Positions 11,366-22,457 of a stretch of DNA of 64,000 nucleotides are shown in pieces (position 1 is the stretch's first letter; each line of letters opens with the position of its first letter). Below the pieces are notes generated by a model, which made no database searches, had not been told where the DNA came from, and saw nothing but the letters and a program-made list of their open reading frames with translations. The position numbers and the translations under genes were made by a program. The DNA comes from Papaver somniferum (Eukaryota; Streptophyta; Magnoliopsida; Ranunculales; Papaveraceae): contig NW_020635485.1 of NCBI RefSeq assembly GCF_003573695.1, positions 1,141,374 to 1,205,373 of the forward strand, read 5' to 3'.

Positions 11366-11779
11366 ATGCACTTCTGTCTTCTGAAATTCTTTTGTTTCGT
11401 TTTTTTGTTGAAAGGCAAATGAAACACCTGGCTTATGGTTTTGATTTTCTGGATTTTTGGGTTGATAGACAAGTGTTACCTATGAGGGTTTTCGATTATT
11501 ATTCGGGATGAAATATTTTAGGATGATGCTGTTTTTGGTTATGATTGTAAGCGACACAAACATCCCAGGGAAGATATGGAACCGTGAACGTTGCATGTCG
11601 GTAGATGACATGGGATGAAACATAACATGGATATTGGTTTTATCATTCCCGTGAAAACTTGAAATAGTAAACCATGTATTTTGTCTAGGCAAGACTTACT
11701 CGGATTTTTGGATCTGCTAACGAAAAACGAGTCAGGTGCAAGTCCGACTTTTGTGGGAAGCACGACGATTGTGGAAAGT

Positions 11780-11995
11780 CCCTAGTCGTCCCTGAGTCAC
11801 TTGATAATCGATTTGTCGATCCTTGAGCGGATCGTTTGCTTTTAACCTCTGGAAAGTCCCCAGTCGCCCCTTGCCGTGTCATGACTGGTAATCGGGTCGT
11901 CTGGTAACTGAGTCGTCGATCCTGAGCGGATCTTATCGGGCCGTCTGGTAGCTGAGTCGTTGATCCCTGAGCGGATAATTTGCCTCTACCATCCT
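11780..11995. repeat. Imperfect repeats GATCC(C)TGAGCGGAT
   Basis: Three copies of a roughly 60-70-bp unit containing CTGAGTCGTCGATCCTGAGC and CTGGAAAGTCCCCAGTCG lie just inside the primer site of element B, in its 5' leader on the - strand. Confidence 0.6.
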
Positions 11996-12060
11996 GACGT
12001 CTGGGTCGAAGTATGGGATCGAAGATTGAAAATTGACATTGTAACCGAAAAATCAATCTT

Positions 12061-12077
12061 GCACTGTGGTCGCCAAT
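12061..12077 (-). other. Element B primer-binding site
   Basis: On the - strand, the sequence just after the LTR end CAAACA reads ATTGGCGACCACAGTGC. Its TGG start fits pairing with a tRNA CCA end. Element A has TGGCAACCACAGTGGGAG at 15600, a near match. I cannot assign the tRNA with certainty. Confidence 0.7.
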
Positions 12078-12443
12078 TGTTTGTGGGTGAATACAATTTC
12101 TGCTGATTTCGGTAATTTCGTGTGAGTGTGGGTGAGAAACGAATCTAAACCCAAAACAATGTACTGCAAGGGAGTATTTTATATTCGAGAGAACAATTTG
12201 TACAAATCCGACCTAAACCAAGAAATGGCCATTCCAGACTTGCTTCGGTCACAAAGTAAAGGAGAAGGGTTGGTTTTGGGGAGGGAAGCGAAGAGAGTGT
12301 TGAGACCAGAATGGTTCTGGAAGAGTAGTTTTTCGACTTGTATTAGAGAGTGAAAGCTAACAGATGGGAAAGCTAACAAATGTTTTCTGAGTGTTGTATG
12401 CTCCTGAACAGAACTTGTTGTCCGGTGGAAAATAAGTAATGCC

Positions 12444-12451
12444 TATTTATA
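12444..12451 (-). promoter_or_regulatory. Putative LTR TATA box (element B 5' LTR)
   Basis: TATTTATA (TATAAATA on the element strand). Because this is the 5' LTR, this copy would be the one driving the element transcript. Confidence 0.5.
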
Positions 12452-12949
12452 CAAGTCGAAGTGAAACGTACTCAGTCTCATTAAGAAATGGAAAACGGGT
12501 GAGTAAATGGAAGGAGGTGGTAACTGGTAACACCTGGAATTGATGTTCCATAAAAGAAAGTGTTTCACCATTACTCCCGTATTTACTAACCGCCTCATCC
12601 TTATGACACTCTCTTATAACGGGCGTAGTGTATGCCGCACGCTGTAAACCGCCAAACCAATACCCAAAGAGCATCCCCCAGTTTGTGACATGCGTTGATG
12701 TCTCGAGTATTTTGGTGGAAAACATGTAGCATATTGTTGTCGTCTGGCAAGTCGATCTTGGGAGACTTGCCAGCTCGGTGACCTTCGACGGTTGAGATTT
12801 TGCATCTTAAGAGGAAAGGTGGTCGTTGATTATTGCAACCTTTCGTCTGGTAGCCAGTGGCATGAAAGCATGCTCGGTATGACTTTAATATGGCCTAATT
12901 AGGCGTGACCAAACTAGGGCCAAAAGTTAGCTAGTAACCTTTGACGGCT

Positions 12950-14100
12950 AAAATCTGCATCTTAGATGAAAAGGTGGTCTTTGATCGTCGCACGCCTTCG
13001 TTTTGGTAGCCGCATAGGTAAGGCCGTTCATGTAATGGCGCGACAAGGTGGTTGTCATGCCATTGGCACATGTAGCATGGCATTCCTTGGCGCGGTTTGG
13101 CGTGGCCAAAACTAGGGTTTTGGGCCAAAGGTTACCATGCGCTGTCTGGCGAACTTGGACGGCTAAGATGCTCCTGGGATTGAAGGGTGGCCGTTGATCG
13201 TCGCACGCCTTCGTTTTGGTAGCAACATAGGAAAGGCCGGTCATGGAATGGCTTGGAAAGGTGGTTGGCATGCCATTGGCACAAGTGGCATGGCATGCCT
13301 TGGCGCGGTTTGGCGTGGCCAAAACTAGGGTTTGGGGCTAGAGGTTACCATGCGTGGTCTGGCGACTTTGGACGGCTAGGATTTGCTCCTGGTATTGAAG
13401 GGTGGTCGTTGATCATCGCACACCTTCGTTTTGGTACCCGCATAGGGAAGGCCGGTCATGGAATGGGCGCGGCAAGGTGGTTGGCATCCCATTGGCACAT
13501 GTGGCATGCCATGCCTTGGCGCGGTTTGGCGTGGCAAAAACTAGGGTTTTGGGCTAGAGGTTACCATGTGTTGTCTGACAACCTTGGACGACCAGGATTT
13601 GCTCCTGGGATTGAAGGGTGGTCGTTGATCATCGCACGCCTTCGTTTTGGTAGCCGCATAGGGAAGGCCGGTCATGGAATGGTGTGGCAAGGTGGTTGGC
13701 ATGCCATTGGCACATGTGGCATGGCATGCCTTGGCACGGTTTGGCGTGGCCAAAACTAGGGTTCTGGGCCAAAGGTTACCATGCATTGTTTGGCGACCTT
13801 GGACGACTAGGATTTGCTCCTGGGATTGAAGGGTGGCCGTTGATCATTGCACGCCTTCGTTTGGGTACCGCATAGGGAAGGACGGTCATGGAATGGCGCG
13901 GCAAGGTGGTTGGCATGCCATTGGCACATGTGGCATGGCATATGCCTTGGCGCGGCCAAAACTAGGGTTTTGGGCCAAAGGTTACCATTCTTTGTCTGGA
14001 GACCTTGGACGGCTAGGATTTGCTCCTGGGATTGAAGGGTGGTCGTTGATCATCGCACGCCTTCGTTTTGGTAGCCGCATAGGGAAGGCCGGCATGGTAT
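12950..14100. repeat. Tandem array, unit about 212 bp, 5 or more copies
   Basis: Same unit as 5690-6370; TTTGGTAGCCGCAT-like words fall near 12999, 13212, 13430, 13647, 13860 and 14069. The copy-number difference from the sister LTR indicates expansion or contraction by unequal exchange or template slippage. Confidence 0.85.
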
Positions 14101-14649
14101 AGCGAAGGCTGAATGGTGCAGACGGCTTGGCATAGAGGGGTCTAGAATGAATGGTGCGGACGGCTTGGCATGGCGGGGCCAAGGCTGAATGGTGCGGACA
14201 GCTTGGCATTGCAGGGCCAAGTGTTTGGCATGCCATTGGCGCATGGTGCTGCTAGCATGGATAAGGCCAAGGCAAGGTGCGGTTGCCTTGGCATGGTGGG
14301 GCCAAGGGTTTGGTATGCCATTGGCGTATGGTGCGGCTAGCATGGTTGGGGCCAGGCAAGGCGTGTTGGTTGGCGACCTTGGACGGCTAAGATTTGCATC
14401 TAAGGTGGAAGGGTTGCCGTTGATCGTCGCACGCCTTCGTTTTGGTGTGGTCATACCGAAACCCTAATTAGCGCCCTTTACTAGAATCGCCGTAGAATTC
14501 ACGTGCGGACACGGATTTTGACGGTCCTCCCCTCTATCTGACCGGAAAAGAATTCTCTATCTCCTCACGCGGGAATATTTAGGTTTTGAGCTCGTTTGGG
14601 TGGTGAAAACAGCCCGACAGTAAAAAACAGGAAGAATTCAGGAGGGACG

Positions 14650-15090
14650 GCGGCATGGTCGGTATGCCTCAGCGCGGAGATGCGGCTGGCACGGCATGCC
14701 ATTGACACATGTGGTACGGCTGGCATGGTTGGCATGCCTTGACGCGGAGACGTGGCTGGCATGGTTTGCCATTGGCACGGTGGTGCGGCTAGCATGGTTT
14801 GCATGCTTTGGCGCGGAGATGTGGCTGGCATGGTTTGCCATTGGCACGGTGGTGCGGCTGTCATGGTTGGCATGCTTTGGCGCGGAGATGTGGCTGGCAT
14901 GGTTTTCCATTGGCACGGTGGTGCCGTGGCATGCTTTGGCGCGGAGATGTGGCTGGCATGGTTTTCCATTGGCACGGTGGTGCGCCTGGCATGGTTGGCA
15001 TGCTTTGGCGCGAAGATGTGGATGGCATGGTTTGCCATTGGCACAGTGGTGCAGCTGGCATGGTTGGCATGCCTTGGCGCGGTAGCATGA
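14650..15090. repeat. Tandem array, unit about 67 bp (second LTR)
   Basis: About six copies of the GGCTGGCATGG/TTGCCATTGGCACGGTGG unit, matching 6890-7430 but with different copy number and one shortened unit near 14920. Confidence 0.8.
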
Positions 15091-15294
15091 GAATTAGGGT
15101 TTCGCATAGATGATGTCAGGAAATGTTAAGGGTTCTGTCGTGGAACATGACCCATGTAAAAAAACATATCCCGGTAATTCTTACGTAGGCATGCTGATTG
15201 ATTCAATAAATGTGCTAATGGTCATAGTGACGTCATGTCAGTAGTACAGTTTTACGATTTCAACCCTAAGATAAAAACCACCATCAACACACCC

Positions 15295-15597
15295 ATAACT
15301 GATAGCTTTCGTTGTGCAAGCCAGTTCATCATTCTTATACAAGTCATAAACATCCAACACCTTCATAATCTCAACACCTTCTTCGCTTCCTCCCTAAGAT
15401 CAACCCATCTCCTTCACTTTGTGACCGAAGCAAGTCTGGAACGGCCATTTCTTGGTTTAGGCTAGAATTATATAGATTGATCTGTCGAATCAAAAATCAC
15501 TCCCGTGCAGTGCATTTTTTTAGGGTTTAGATTCGTTTCTCATCCACACACACCCAAATTTACCAAAACCAGCAGAAACAGTTTTCACCCTCAAACA
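15295..15597 (+). repeat. Element A 5' LTR, right part
   Basis: Continues the LTR after element B and ends CACCCTCAAACA. Collinear with 22150-22452 of the 3' LTR. Confidence 0.85.
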
Positions 15598-15599
15598 AT

Positions 15600-15617
15600 T
15601 GGCAACCACAGTGGGAG
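15600..15617 (+). other. Element A primer-binding site
   Basis: TGGCAACCACAGTGGGAG begins two bases after the LTR end. Near-identical to the primer site of element B. Confidence 0.7.
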
Positions 15618-15810
15618 ATTAATCTGTCGGTTGTGAAGTATATTTCTTGAATACCCTATTCCGTTTGGTTGATTTCAAAATGGTTGGTCTTAGGCTACCC
15701 CAATAACTTCAAATCCTGGTCGAAGTTCCTCTAATGGAGATACCCCTCTTCCCGGCGGTGTATTTAATGGTGTAACTGGAAGAATCCCAACATTAATTGA
15801 GTTAGCACGG

Positions 15811-16713
15811 GTGCAGGAGATTCACACGAAGAATATGGACCTGATCAAACAAGCGATAAACGGCATACTCGATCTCCTCATCAAGATGACATTAGATATG
15901 AGTGGTTCTCCTGTCATGGAGATTTTTACACTGGGGATTGATCCTGGCAACGATCCTCCTGAAGTCAATAGTTTCGATATGAACCAGAGGTTGGTGGATC
16001 AGGAAGCGACTTCTCTAGTGGAAAGCTTATGCGAACTTTTACATCTCTCGAAGAACCAGCGGGCGGAGACGTTTGCTGCAATCAACCAGATAGCCCTGGA
16101 CGTGCATTTAACTCCTTTGCGCCCAGAAGACTCAAAAGCACCAGAGATGTTTGTGAATAATATGACATTCACAGAAGAAGACATGATGGCGGAGGAAGGT
16201 CACAACCGGGCCCTACACGTTACTGCACGCATCAAGGATTCAGAGTTCAATAGGGCTCTCATCGACACAGGAGCATCTTCGAATGTGATTACTCTCAAGA
16301 CTCTCAAGGTTCTCCCAGGCAAGATCGTACGGCAGCCTACCACGATGACAAACTTTGAAGGAAACCAAACCAACACGTACGGGTATATCAATCTGAATTT
16401 ATCTATAGGACCCGTTCAGTCAAAAGTGAAATTCGAAGTCATATAAAATGAGTCGGACTACCATATGATACTGGGGAGATCGTGGCTTCATGACAATAGG
16501 ATTGTCCCTTCGACGTATCATCAGTGCCTGAAGACTATGCTGAATAAAGAAGTCGTTCGTATTCCTGCATCGTTGTCTCCTTACGCACCGATATGTGTAG
16601 TGGAATTATTTGAACAGAAGCTCCGCGGGAAGAAGCAGACAAAGTTCATTGCATCTCACTCCCCACGTGGGCGTCAATCCAGGAGGAGGACCGACTTGAT
16701 CATTGAGGGTTAA
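15811..16713 (+). pseudogene. Tat-like gypsy gag/protease region, one stop
   Basis: One frame runs through 15811-16713, broken only by TAA at 16444-16446. The N-terminal part (about 110 codons) is gag-like linker. A stretch with FTEEDMMAEEGHNRALHVTA leads into an aspartic protease with the active-site triplet DTG (Asp codon 16264-16266, IDTGASSNVI), then YHMILGRSWLHD after the stop, a motif conserved downstream of the protease in plant gypsy elements. A normal Tat gag is several hundred residues longer, so most of gag (capsid and zinc knuckle) has been lost. Non-functional as it stands. Confidence 0.75.
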
Positions 16714-16891
16714 TCCCCACGATGCATATTTGCTGACAAGGCGTTCTTCTTCATCCGGTGAAGCCGCGACCCACATTCACACTAAGAGGGAGCGAACTTT
16801 TATGGCGATCTGTGATCAGAAAGGGAAAACTGTGTACCGACGTCGTTGTTAGCATTTAGCAGGGGAGATTGTTGCCTAGTCTCTTCACCCA

Positions 16892-18060
16892 GTGGAATGC
16901 TACAACAACGACGAGCCACATGAAGAGGTGATGGATTCTCCACGACAGTTGCAAGACGGCACCAACTCCACGACTGATGAGATCGAAATCGTTAATATTG
17001 GGAATGAAGAATCTCCCATGCCTATCTCCATAAGCTCAACCTTGTGTACGGATGAACGCACGAAGCTCGTGGAACTTCTCAAAGAATACCGCGACATATT
17101 CTCTTGGACGTATGAAGAAATGACCTGTTTAGATGAAAAATTGGTCACCCATCATCTACATGTCATACCTGGATCCAAGCCGGTCAAACAATATTCGAAG
17201 CAGTTCAGACACGAGGTAGAAGAGCAAATCAAGACTGGGATTCAGAAGTTGCTAGATGCTGGCTTCATCAAATCCATTCATCATCCAACCTGGTTGCCTA
17301 ATGTATTTCCGGTAAAAAAGAAAAATGGACAGATCAGGTGCTGTGTGGATTTCAGAGACTTGAACAAATGTTACCCCAAAGATGATTTTCCTCTCTAACA
17401 TCGACATGTTAGTGGATGCCACCAGCGGAGACGGCGTGTTCTCCTTCATGGATGGATATAGCGGCTACAATCAGATAAGAATGTATAAGCATGACGCGAG
17501 TAAGACATCTTTTCGAACTCCTCTCAAAAAAATTTATTATACTGTAATGCCATTTGGTTTAAAGAATGTGGTGCAATGATATCAACGCGCTATGACGGCA
17601 ATCTTCCACGATATGATGCATAAGCAAGTTGAGACTACGTGGATGATATAGTAGTTAAATCAAAAGCTTGGGCGGCCCACACAGGAGTCCTACGACAAGT
17701 GTTAGGAAGGTGGCAAATTGAAGATGAACCCTTTTAAATGCGCTTTCGGTGTTTCTTCAGGCAAATTTCTGGGATTCCAGGTGCCTGCTGAGGGGATCAA
17801 GGTGGAACCATCCAAGACCCAAGCTATCCTCACGATGCCGCCTCCACGAACGGTGAAGGATCTACAAAGCTTCATGGGCAAGGTGAACCACATTCGACGT
17901 TTTATACCTGGTTTAGCCCAGCTGGTTGCTTCATTCACCCCCTTGCTGAAGAATGAGCAAGTTTCTTCTGGACCGCACTACAACAAGAAGTGTTTCGGAA
18001 GGTTCGCGAATATTGTCGTCTCCAAATCATCATAAAGGGTTCTCCTATCATGTCAGCCCG
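16892..18060 (+). pseudogene. Tat-like gypsy reverse transcriptase, frameshifted
   Basis: RT motifs occur in order but in different frames. 16892-17398 holds the entry region (CVDFRDLNKCYPKDDFPL). 17382-17579 holds LVDATSGDG, FSFMDGYSGYNQIRM and MPFGLKN. The catalytic YVDD is at 17636-17647 in another frame. 17718-18035 holds CAFGVSSGKFLGF and FMGKVNHIRRFIPGLAQLV. Junctions near 17395, 17580 and 17650-17715 are broken by small indels and a stop. The wording is that of the Tat lineage. RNase H and integrase were not seen downstream. Confidence 0.8.
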
Positions 18061-19584
18061 GACGAGAGCGGGTCCAGGACACCTTCAGATCTACTGGAAC
18101 CGACACCTCAAGAAAGCATCCCCAAGAAGATATCGATGTCCGCATCATCATGTCGAGAAAGAATCCTCAGCTTGGACGAATCACTCTGTCAGACTTAAGA
18201 GGAATGATTCAACGAACATCCAAATGATTATGTCAAGAAGTCCCGAATTCAGGCACTGGAGGGTCACGATCCAAATGTGACCGAACAACAAGTGGTGTAA
18301 TTGTGCATCAATAGGGCGGTACCTGTCAATCGTGCTTTGTTGAAAAACCCGCGCTTTCAGACATCCTTTGAACTCCGTGAAGCTGCTAAACGCTCAGTTG
18401 CGACTGTACCTGCCCTGCTAGAAACAAAAAGCCTGCCAGTAATGAAGAGCCTCACGATGTTCGTGGAAGCATACATCTCACCAACAGGAAATACAACCTT
18501 CAGCCTTCTGTAAGCAGTTTCGCTGAAGCAGTAAGAGGAAAACCACCGAGATACAACATCCTGCGTGTCCAAAATCGTCAACTCCAACTCCAGTACCATA
18601 TGCATGACTGCCACAATGATGAAACAACGTCCAAGATATTCCATATCTGGATCGACAGTAACTACATCAATGAGAGACGCTTTCATAATTTCGTCTCTCG
18701 TAGAAGAAGTAGTTGCGTTACCAAAGGAGATTGCACCTGGGACTTAAGAGGTACATACAGATCCTCCATGTCAAGAGCTTCATCATATTTGCAGAACCTA
18801 TTAGTTAAGTCATTCACATGAAGGAACTTCCCTACTCCTCAAAGACACGATCCAATGATGATAATGGCAAAGGAGTATGACTGGGGACTGCTTAGCACTG
18901 CCTATCTCAAAGATGGTGAATTTAGAGAGATGCAAGCACGCTATCATTATGATTCCAAGATGTCCAAAGACGAGGGTATACTCAAGAGAGCAGACGTAAA
19001 GACGGCCTCATGAACCTAGCGTGACAACATCTATCAAGTTGAAAGCTCAGTGGATACTCGTGGGCAGGGGACTGTCTCCCTCTTCTCTATTCCATGAAGA
19101 AACATCAAGAAATCCATCGGTTACAGCTTCTCTCTCTAATAACGAGATTATATCTACCATTGTATGAAGAGTTCCAAGTTCGTGCAAATTGCCACCACGC
19201 CTCCCCCTGCCAGTCTCTTCTGATCACAGTTGCTGCCAAGAACCGTTGTTGCTCGTTGATCAATACCACCCAGAGCTTCACTATATCAACAACCACTACG
19301 TACAAAGGTAATATAAACTTCTGGATATTTTTACCCATGGAGAAGTATTATGATTACTAGTACGAAGGATGGATGGCGATACCTTTATTATGGTAGACCC
19401 ATCGGGAATACAAGATAGAGCCACGTAGACCACGGTTGAGGACTGAGGCTCAACATGAAATTCCTTCGCCGTCAGTCAAGGACTTCTTCAACACAAGAGA
19501 GATGGTCAATCAAGGAGCATGTGATTCGTAAGGGAAAATTAAACTGAAGAAGAATCTGCTTCAACGCTCTCTCTTGAAGAAGCT
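18061..19584 (+). other. Element A interior after RT, no recognised gene
   Basis: No RNase H or integrase motif (no DDE core, no HHCC finger) on either strand. The words ACTGGGGACT (18880-18889) and GGCAGGGGACTG (about 19063) resemble the terminal purine tract. Short frames here are not supported. Confidence 0.5.
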
Positions 19585-19790
19585 ACAACATAAACGCTTC
19601 AACGCTCCCTCCAGCATAAGCCGCTTCAACGCTCCCTCCAGCAAAAGTCGCTTCAATGCTCACTCCGGGACTCGACGTTCGTTCCAGAAGCCGCTTCAAC
19701 AATATCTCCAGAAGCCACTTCAACACACCTTTCGGAAGCTACATCAACGTTCTCTTTGGGAGATACTTCAACATCTTTTCAGAAATTGCA
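19585..19790 (+). repeat. Short repeats CGCTTCAACGCTCCCTCCAG
   Basis: About seven imperfect units of 24-30 bp (CGCTTCAACGCTCC..., then CTTCAACA...TTTCAGAAGC). They are the reverse complement of GTTGAAGC-rich sequence at 10075-10220 in element B, supporting shared ancestry of the two interiors. Confidence 0.6.
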
Positions 19791-20026
19791 TCAGCATCCT
19801 TTTAAGGATATTCCTCATGATAGGGCTCGTCCACGTCAGAGTCGGGGATTATGGCATAAACCGACATCATGCTAGGGGAACGCTTACTTGGACGCCTCTT
19901 GAACGTGACATGTTCCAAGGACAGGACGACCCATCTCTCCTGGTAACATCTAACTTTGTCTCATAAGTTTTATCTTTATTTGTCAACATCTCATGCCTAC
20001 CCCACAACAATGCAACCATTATGTGC

Positions 20027-20042
20027 TAGGCAGGGGACTTAA
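20027..20042 (+). other. Element A polypurine tract
   Basis: AGGCAGGGGACTTAA lies immediately before the 3' LTR start TGTTGATGG. Confidence 0.7.
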
Positions 20043-22452
20043 TGTTGATGGTGGATTTTAGTTCAGAGCTAGAATTATAAAACTGATTTTAATATACTGA
20101 CATCCTGCAAAGGATAAAGTCATTTGATAAGCGATGAGCGCAGAAATCCTCTCGCTTTATTTATTTGAAGCAATTCGATAAATACACAAAATTCACCCAT
20201 AATGGTGCATGTAACAACAATCCCAAATATTCTGTGAATTTTTAACATTATTCATTAATGCATAATTTGCCTAGTATTTCCTATATTGTTCCTCGCCGAA
20301 CTCTCATTATTAACATGATATGACGACTGAGTGTTCACTCTCAGCAGAGTAGCATGAATCTCCAAGTGCCAATTTCGAGACATGCATGAAATACCCATAC
20401 AGTCTACACCATTCTTTAATAAAGAGAATCTCGCATTGGCGTGCTTATATTAGCCCGATCGAGCATGTTCAATTCCCTAAAATAAATCTGGATTGTCCGT
20501 ATCAGTCTCAGAAACGATCAAGGCCACGCAAGTTGACCACATGATTTAACCAGCCTAGACGAACCCTAGAAGGAGTAGGCGATCACCGTAATGACCACCA
20601 GCGGGCCCGTTTTTTCCCTGGCCGGTCGAACACATGCTATACTCCCAAACACCCATCGAACGCCAGTCCTGAAGTAGGGTGGTTGAGGTGGTTCGTTTTT
20701 CCTTGGAGTGGCTCGCATGAGCAAAGACTGCCAAAGACAATCTCAAAAAATATCGCGACCGTCCAACTTTGCCAGCCTAGTTGGACGGTTTGGATCTTTC
20801 CGTAATTTATTGGTGAAATGCTAATATGCAAATTGGCGGTCCCACTCCCCACCTAACCGATCGACTCTCTCACGGCCTAGCCACGGAGCAAAAAATGCTT
20901 GCTCGAAGTGAGGCTGGCGTGATGCTTAAAGGGTCGTGGATCGGTCACAACCATCCAACTTCGCCGGCATATTTGGATGGCTTAGATCGCACCTAGGACC
21001 ATCAGGGAGGTGCACATATGTTCACCGTCAGCCCAACGTGGGCCCCACACGATCGACCTCTCCAAAGGAGGAACATAGCCTGCCAAACCATTTGTCCAAA
21101 GTCATGCGTGCGTGACTATTAAAAACCCTAATTAGAGTTTGCGGCAATACATATCTGTCATATTTCGATCTCGTTCATCCATCTTTGCCTGCCTAAACGG
21201 AGGGTGTAGATATAGACTCAACAGATCCCAAGGATGTAGACTTGATCACCATGGGCCCACCTATGCGTGTGACCGACCGATCTGGGTCAACCATGGCTGA
21301 GTGCCTCGAAATGCACTCCCAAAGGTGGCATGTCACCGAACTTCATGAGACAAAGTGGTACGGATATGCACACCGGCTGGTCGTCTACACGCATGCCCGC
21401 TTGGTCCCACCAAAAACGTTGTCCATGCTTGATTTCGATCAAGCTAAAGATTGATGTTTGCGTACCTCTTTAAAACCCTAAAAATCCATCAACGGTCGCA
21501 AATATGTGTCGTAGATCATCTCGTCCGTCCAACTTTTCCTACTTGGTCAGACAGGCTATGCTAAGAGTTAAACAACCAATATGGCACCTTGGTGATCACC
21601 GTCCGTCACTCTACCATAGGGAGTGATCGGCCAAGGGATGGCCCGCCCACGCGGCCTTCGAACGATCCTTTGAAGATGTTTGAACATGCTGCTATTTTAA
21701 GACGCTTAATCCGCGACTTACTCCATTAAGCTTTAAAACAGCGATGCTTCATACATATTGATTGTTTTCAATGCATTACAAGCATCGTGTTATTTCCTGC
21801 GGCGAGTCCCACGACTCGACCCACTCACTCGAGATATCAAACATGTCACAAACTGGGGGATACTTACTGGGGTATTGGTATGGCGGTTTACAGCGTGCGG
21901 CGCGCAACGCGCCCATTTACAAAAAAAACATGTCAGGAGGCATGAACGGTTAAAATGATGAGGGAAGTGTGCAAATATGTGATCGTGTGACAATCATCAC
22001 TCATACACGACCCCACTACTCCATCATTTCACCTCCTCCACTTCCTATGAGATGAGGGTTGCGCTCAATGACTTGTATAAATAGGTCCTTCACCTATTTC
22101 CAAATAACACAAAAAAAACAAGTGTCATCAATATCCAGAAAACGCCCATAACTGATAGCTTTCGTTGTGCAAGCCAGTTCATCATTCTGATACAAGTCAT
22201 AAACAGCCAACACCTTCATAATCTCAACACCTTCTTCGCTTCCCTCCCTAAGATCAACCCCATCTCCTTCACTTTGTGACCGAAGCAAGTCTGGAACGAC
22301 CATTTCTTGGTTTAGGCCAGAATTGTATAGATTGATCTCTCGAATCAAAAAGCACTCCCGTGCAATTCATTTGTTTAGGTTTTAGATTCGTTTCTCATCC
22401 ACACACACTCAAATTTACCAAAACCAGCAGAAACAGTTTTCACCCTCAAACA
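20043..22452 (+). repeat. Element A 3' LTR (2410 bp)
   Basis: Uninterrupted LTR from TGTTGATGG to CTCAAACA, with TATAAATA at 22076. Serves as the reference for the split 5' copy. The LTRs differ by scattered substitutions and indels, so the insertion is not very recent. Confidence 0.9.
22076..22083 (+). promoter_or_regulatory. Putative LTR TATA box (element A 3' LTR)
   Basis: TATAAATA, same position as 4702-4709 in the 5' LTR. Confidence 0.5.
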
Positions 22453-22457
22453 CTTAT
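22453..22457. repeat. Right target-site duplication of element A (CTTAT)
   Basis: Exact copy of 2598-2602. Confidence 0.9.

Larger units (their letters stand above)
4776..15289 (-). mobile_element. Element B: non-autonomous LTR retrotransposon nested in A
   Basis: Direct repeats at 4776-7635 and 12078-15289 start TGTTTGTGGG and end CCACCATCAACA on the + strand. Read on the - strand they begin TGTTGATGG and end CCCACAAACA, matching the LTR ends of element A. The primer site lies at 12061-12077 and the purine tract just after 7635, so the element runs on the - strand. The 4.4-kb interior has no protease, RT, RNase H or integrase. It is a large non-autonomous (LARD-type) derivative probably mobilised by an A-like element. 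Confidence 0.85.
12078..15289 (-). repeat. Element B 5' LTR (right copy, 3212 bp)
   Basis: Direct repeat of 4776-7635. The extra length is mainly additional units of the roughly 212-bp array (12950-14100). A reversed TATA box lies at 12444-12451. Confidence 0.85.
2603..22452 (+). mobile_element. Element A: Tat-like Ty3/gypsy retrotransposon, disrupted
   Basis: Direct repeats at 2603 and 20043 start TGTTGATGGTGG and end CCCTCAAACA, bounded by a perfect 5-bp duplication CTTAT. A primer site (15600) and purine tract (about 20027) sit at the expected places, and broken protease and reverse transcriptase regions lie between. The protease/RT wording (KCYPKDDFPL, NIDMLVDAT, YVDD, ending PPPRTVKDLQSFMGKV) is that of the Tat lineage of plant gypsy elements. 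Without nested element B the element is about 9.3 kb. Most of gag, RNase H and integrase were not found, so it is defective. Confidence 0.85.

Noticed and set aside
13253..15113. Similar repeat-encoded frames in the second LTR
   Set aside because: Same reason; unit indels shift frames without any sign of selection.
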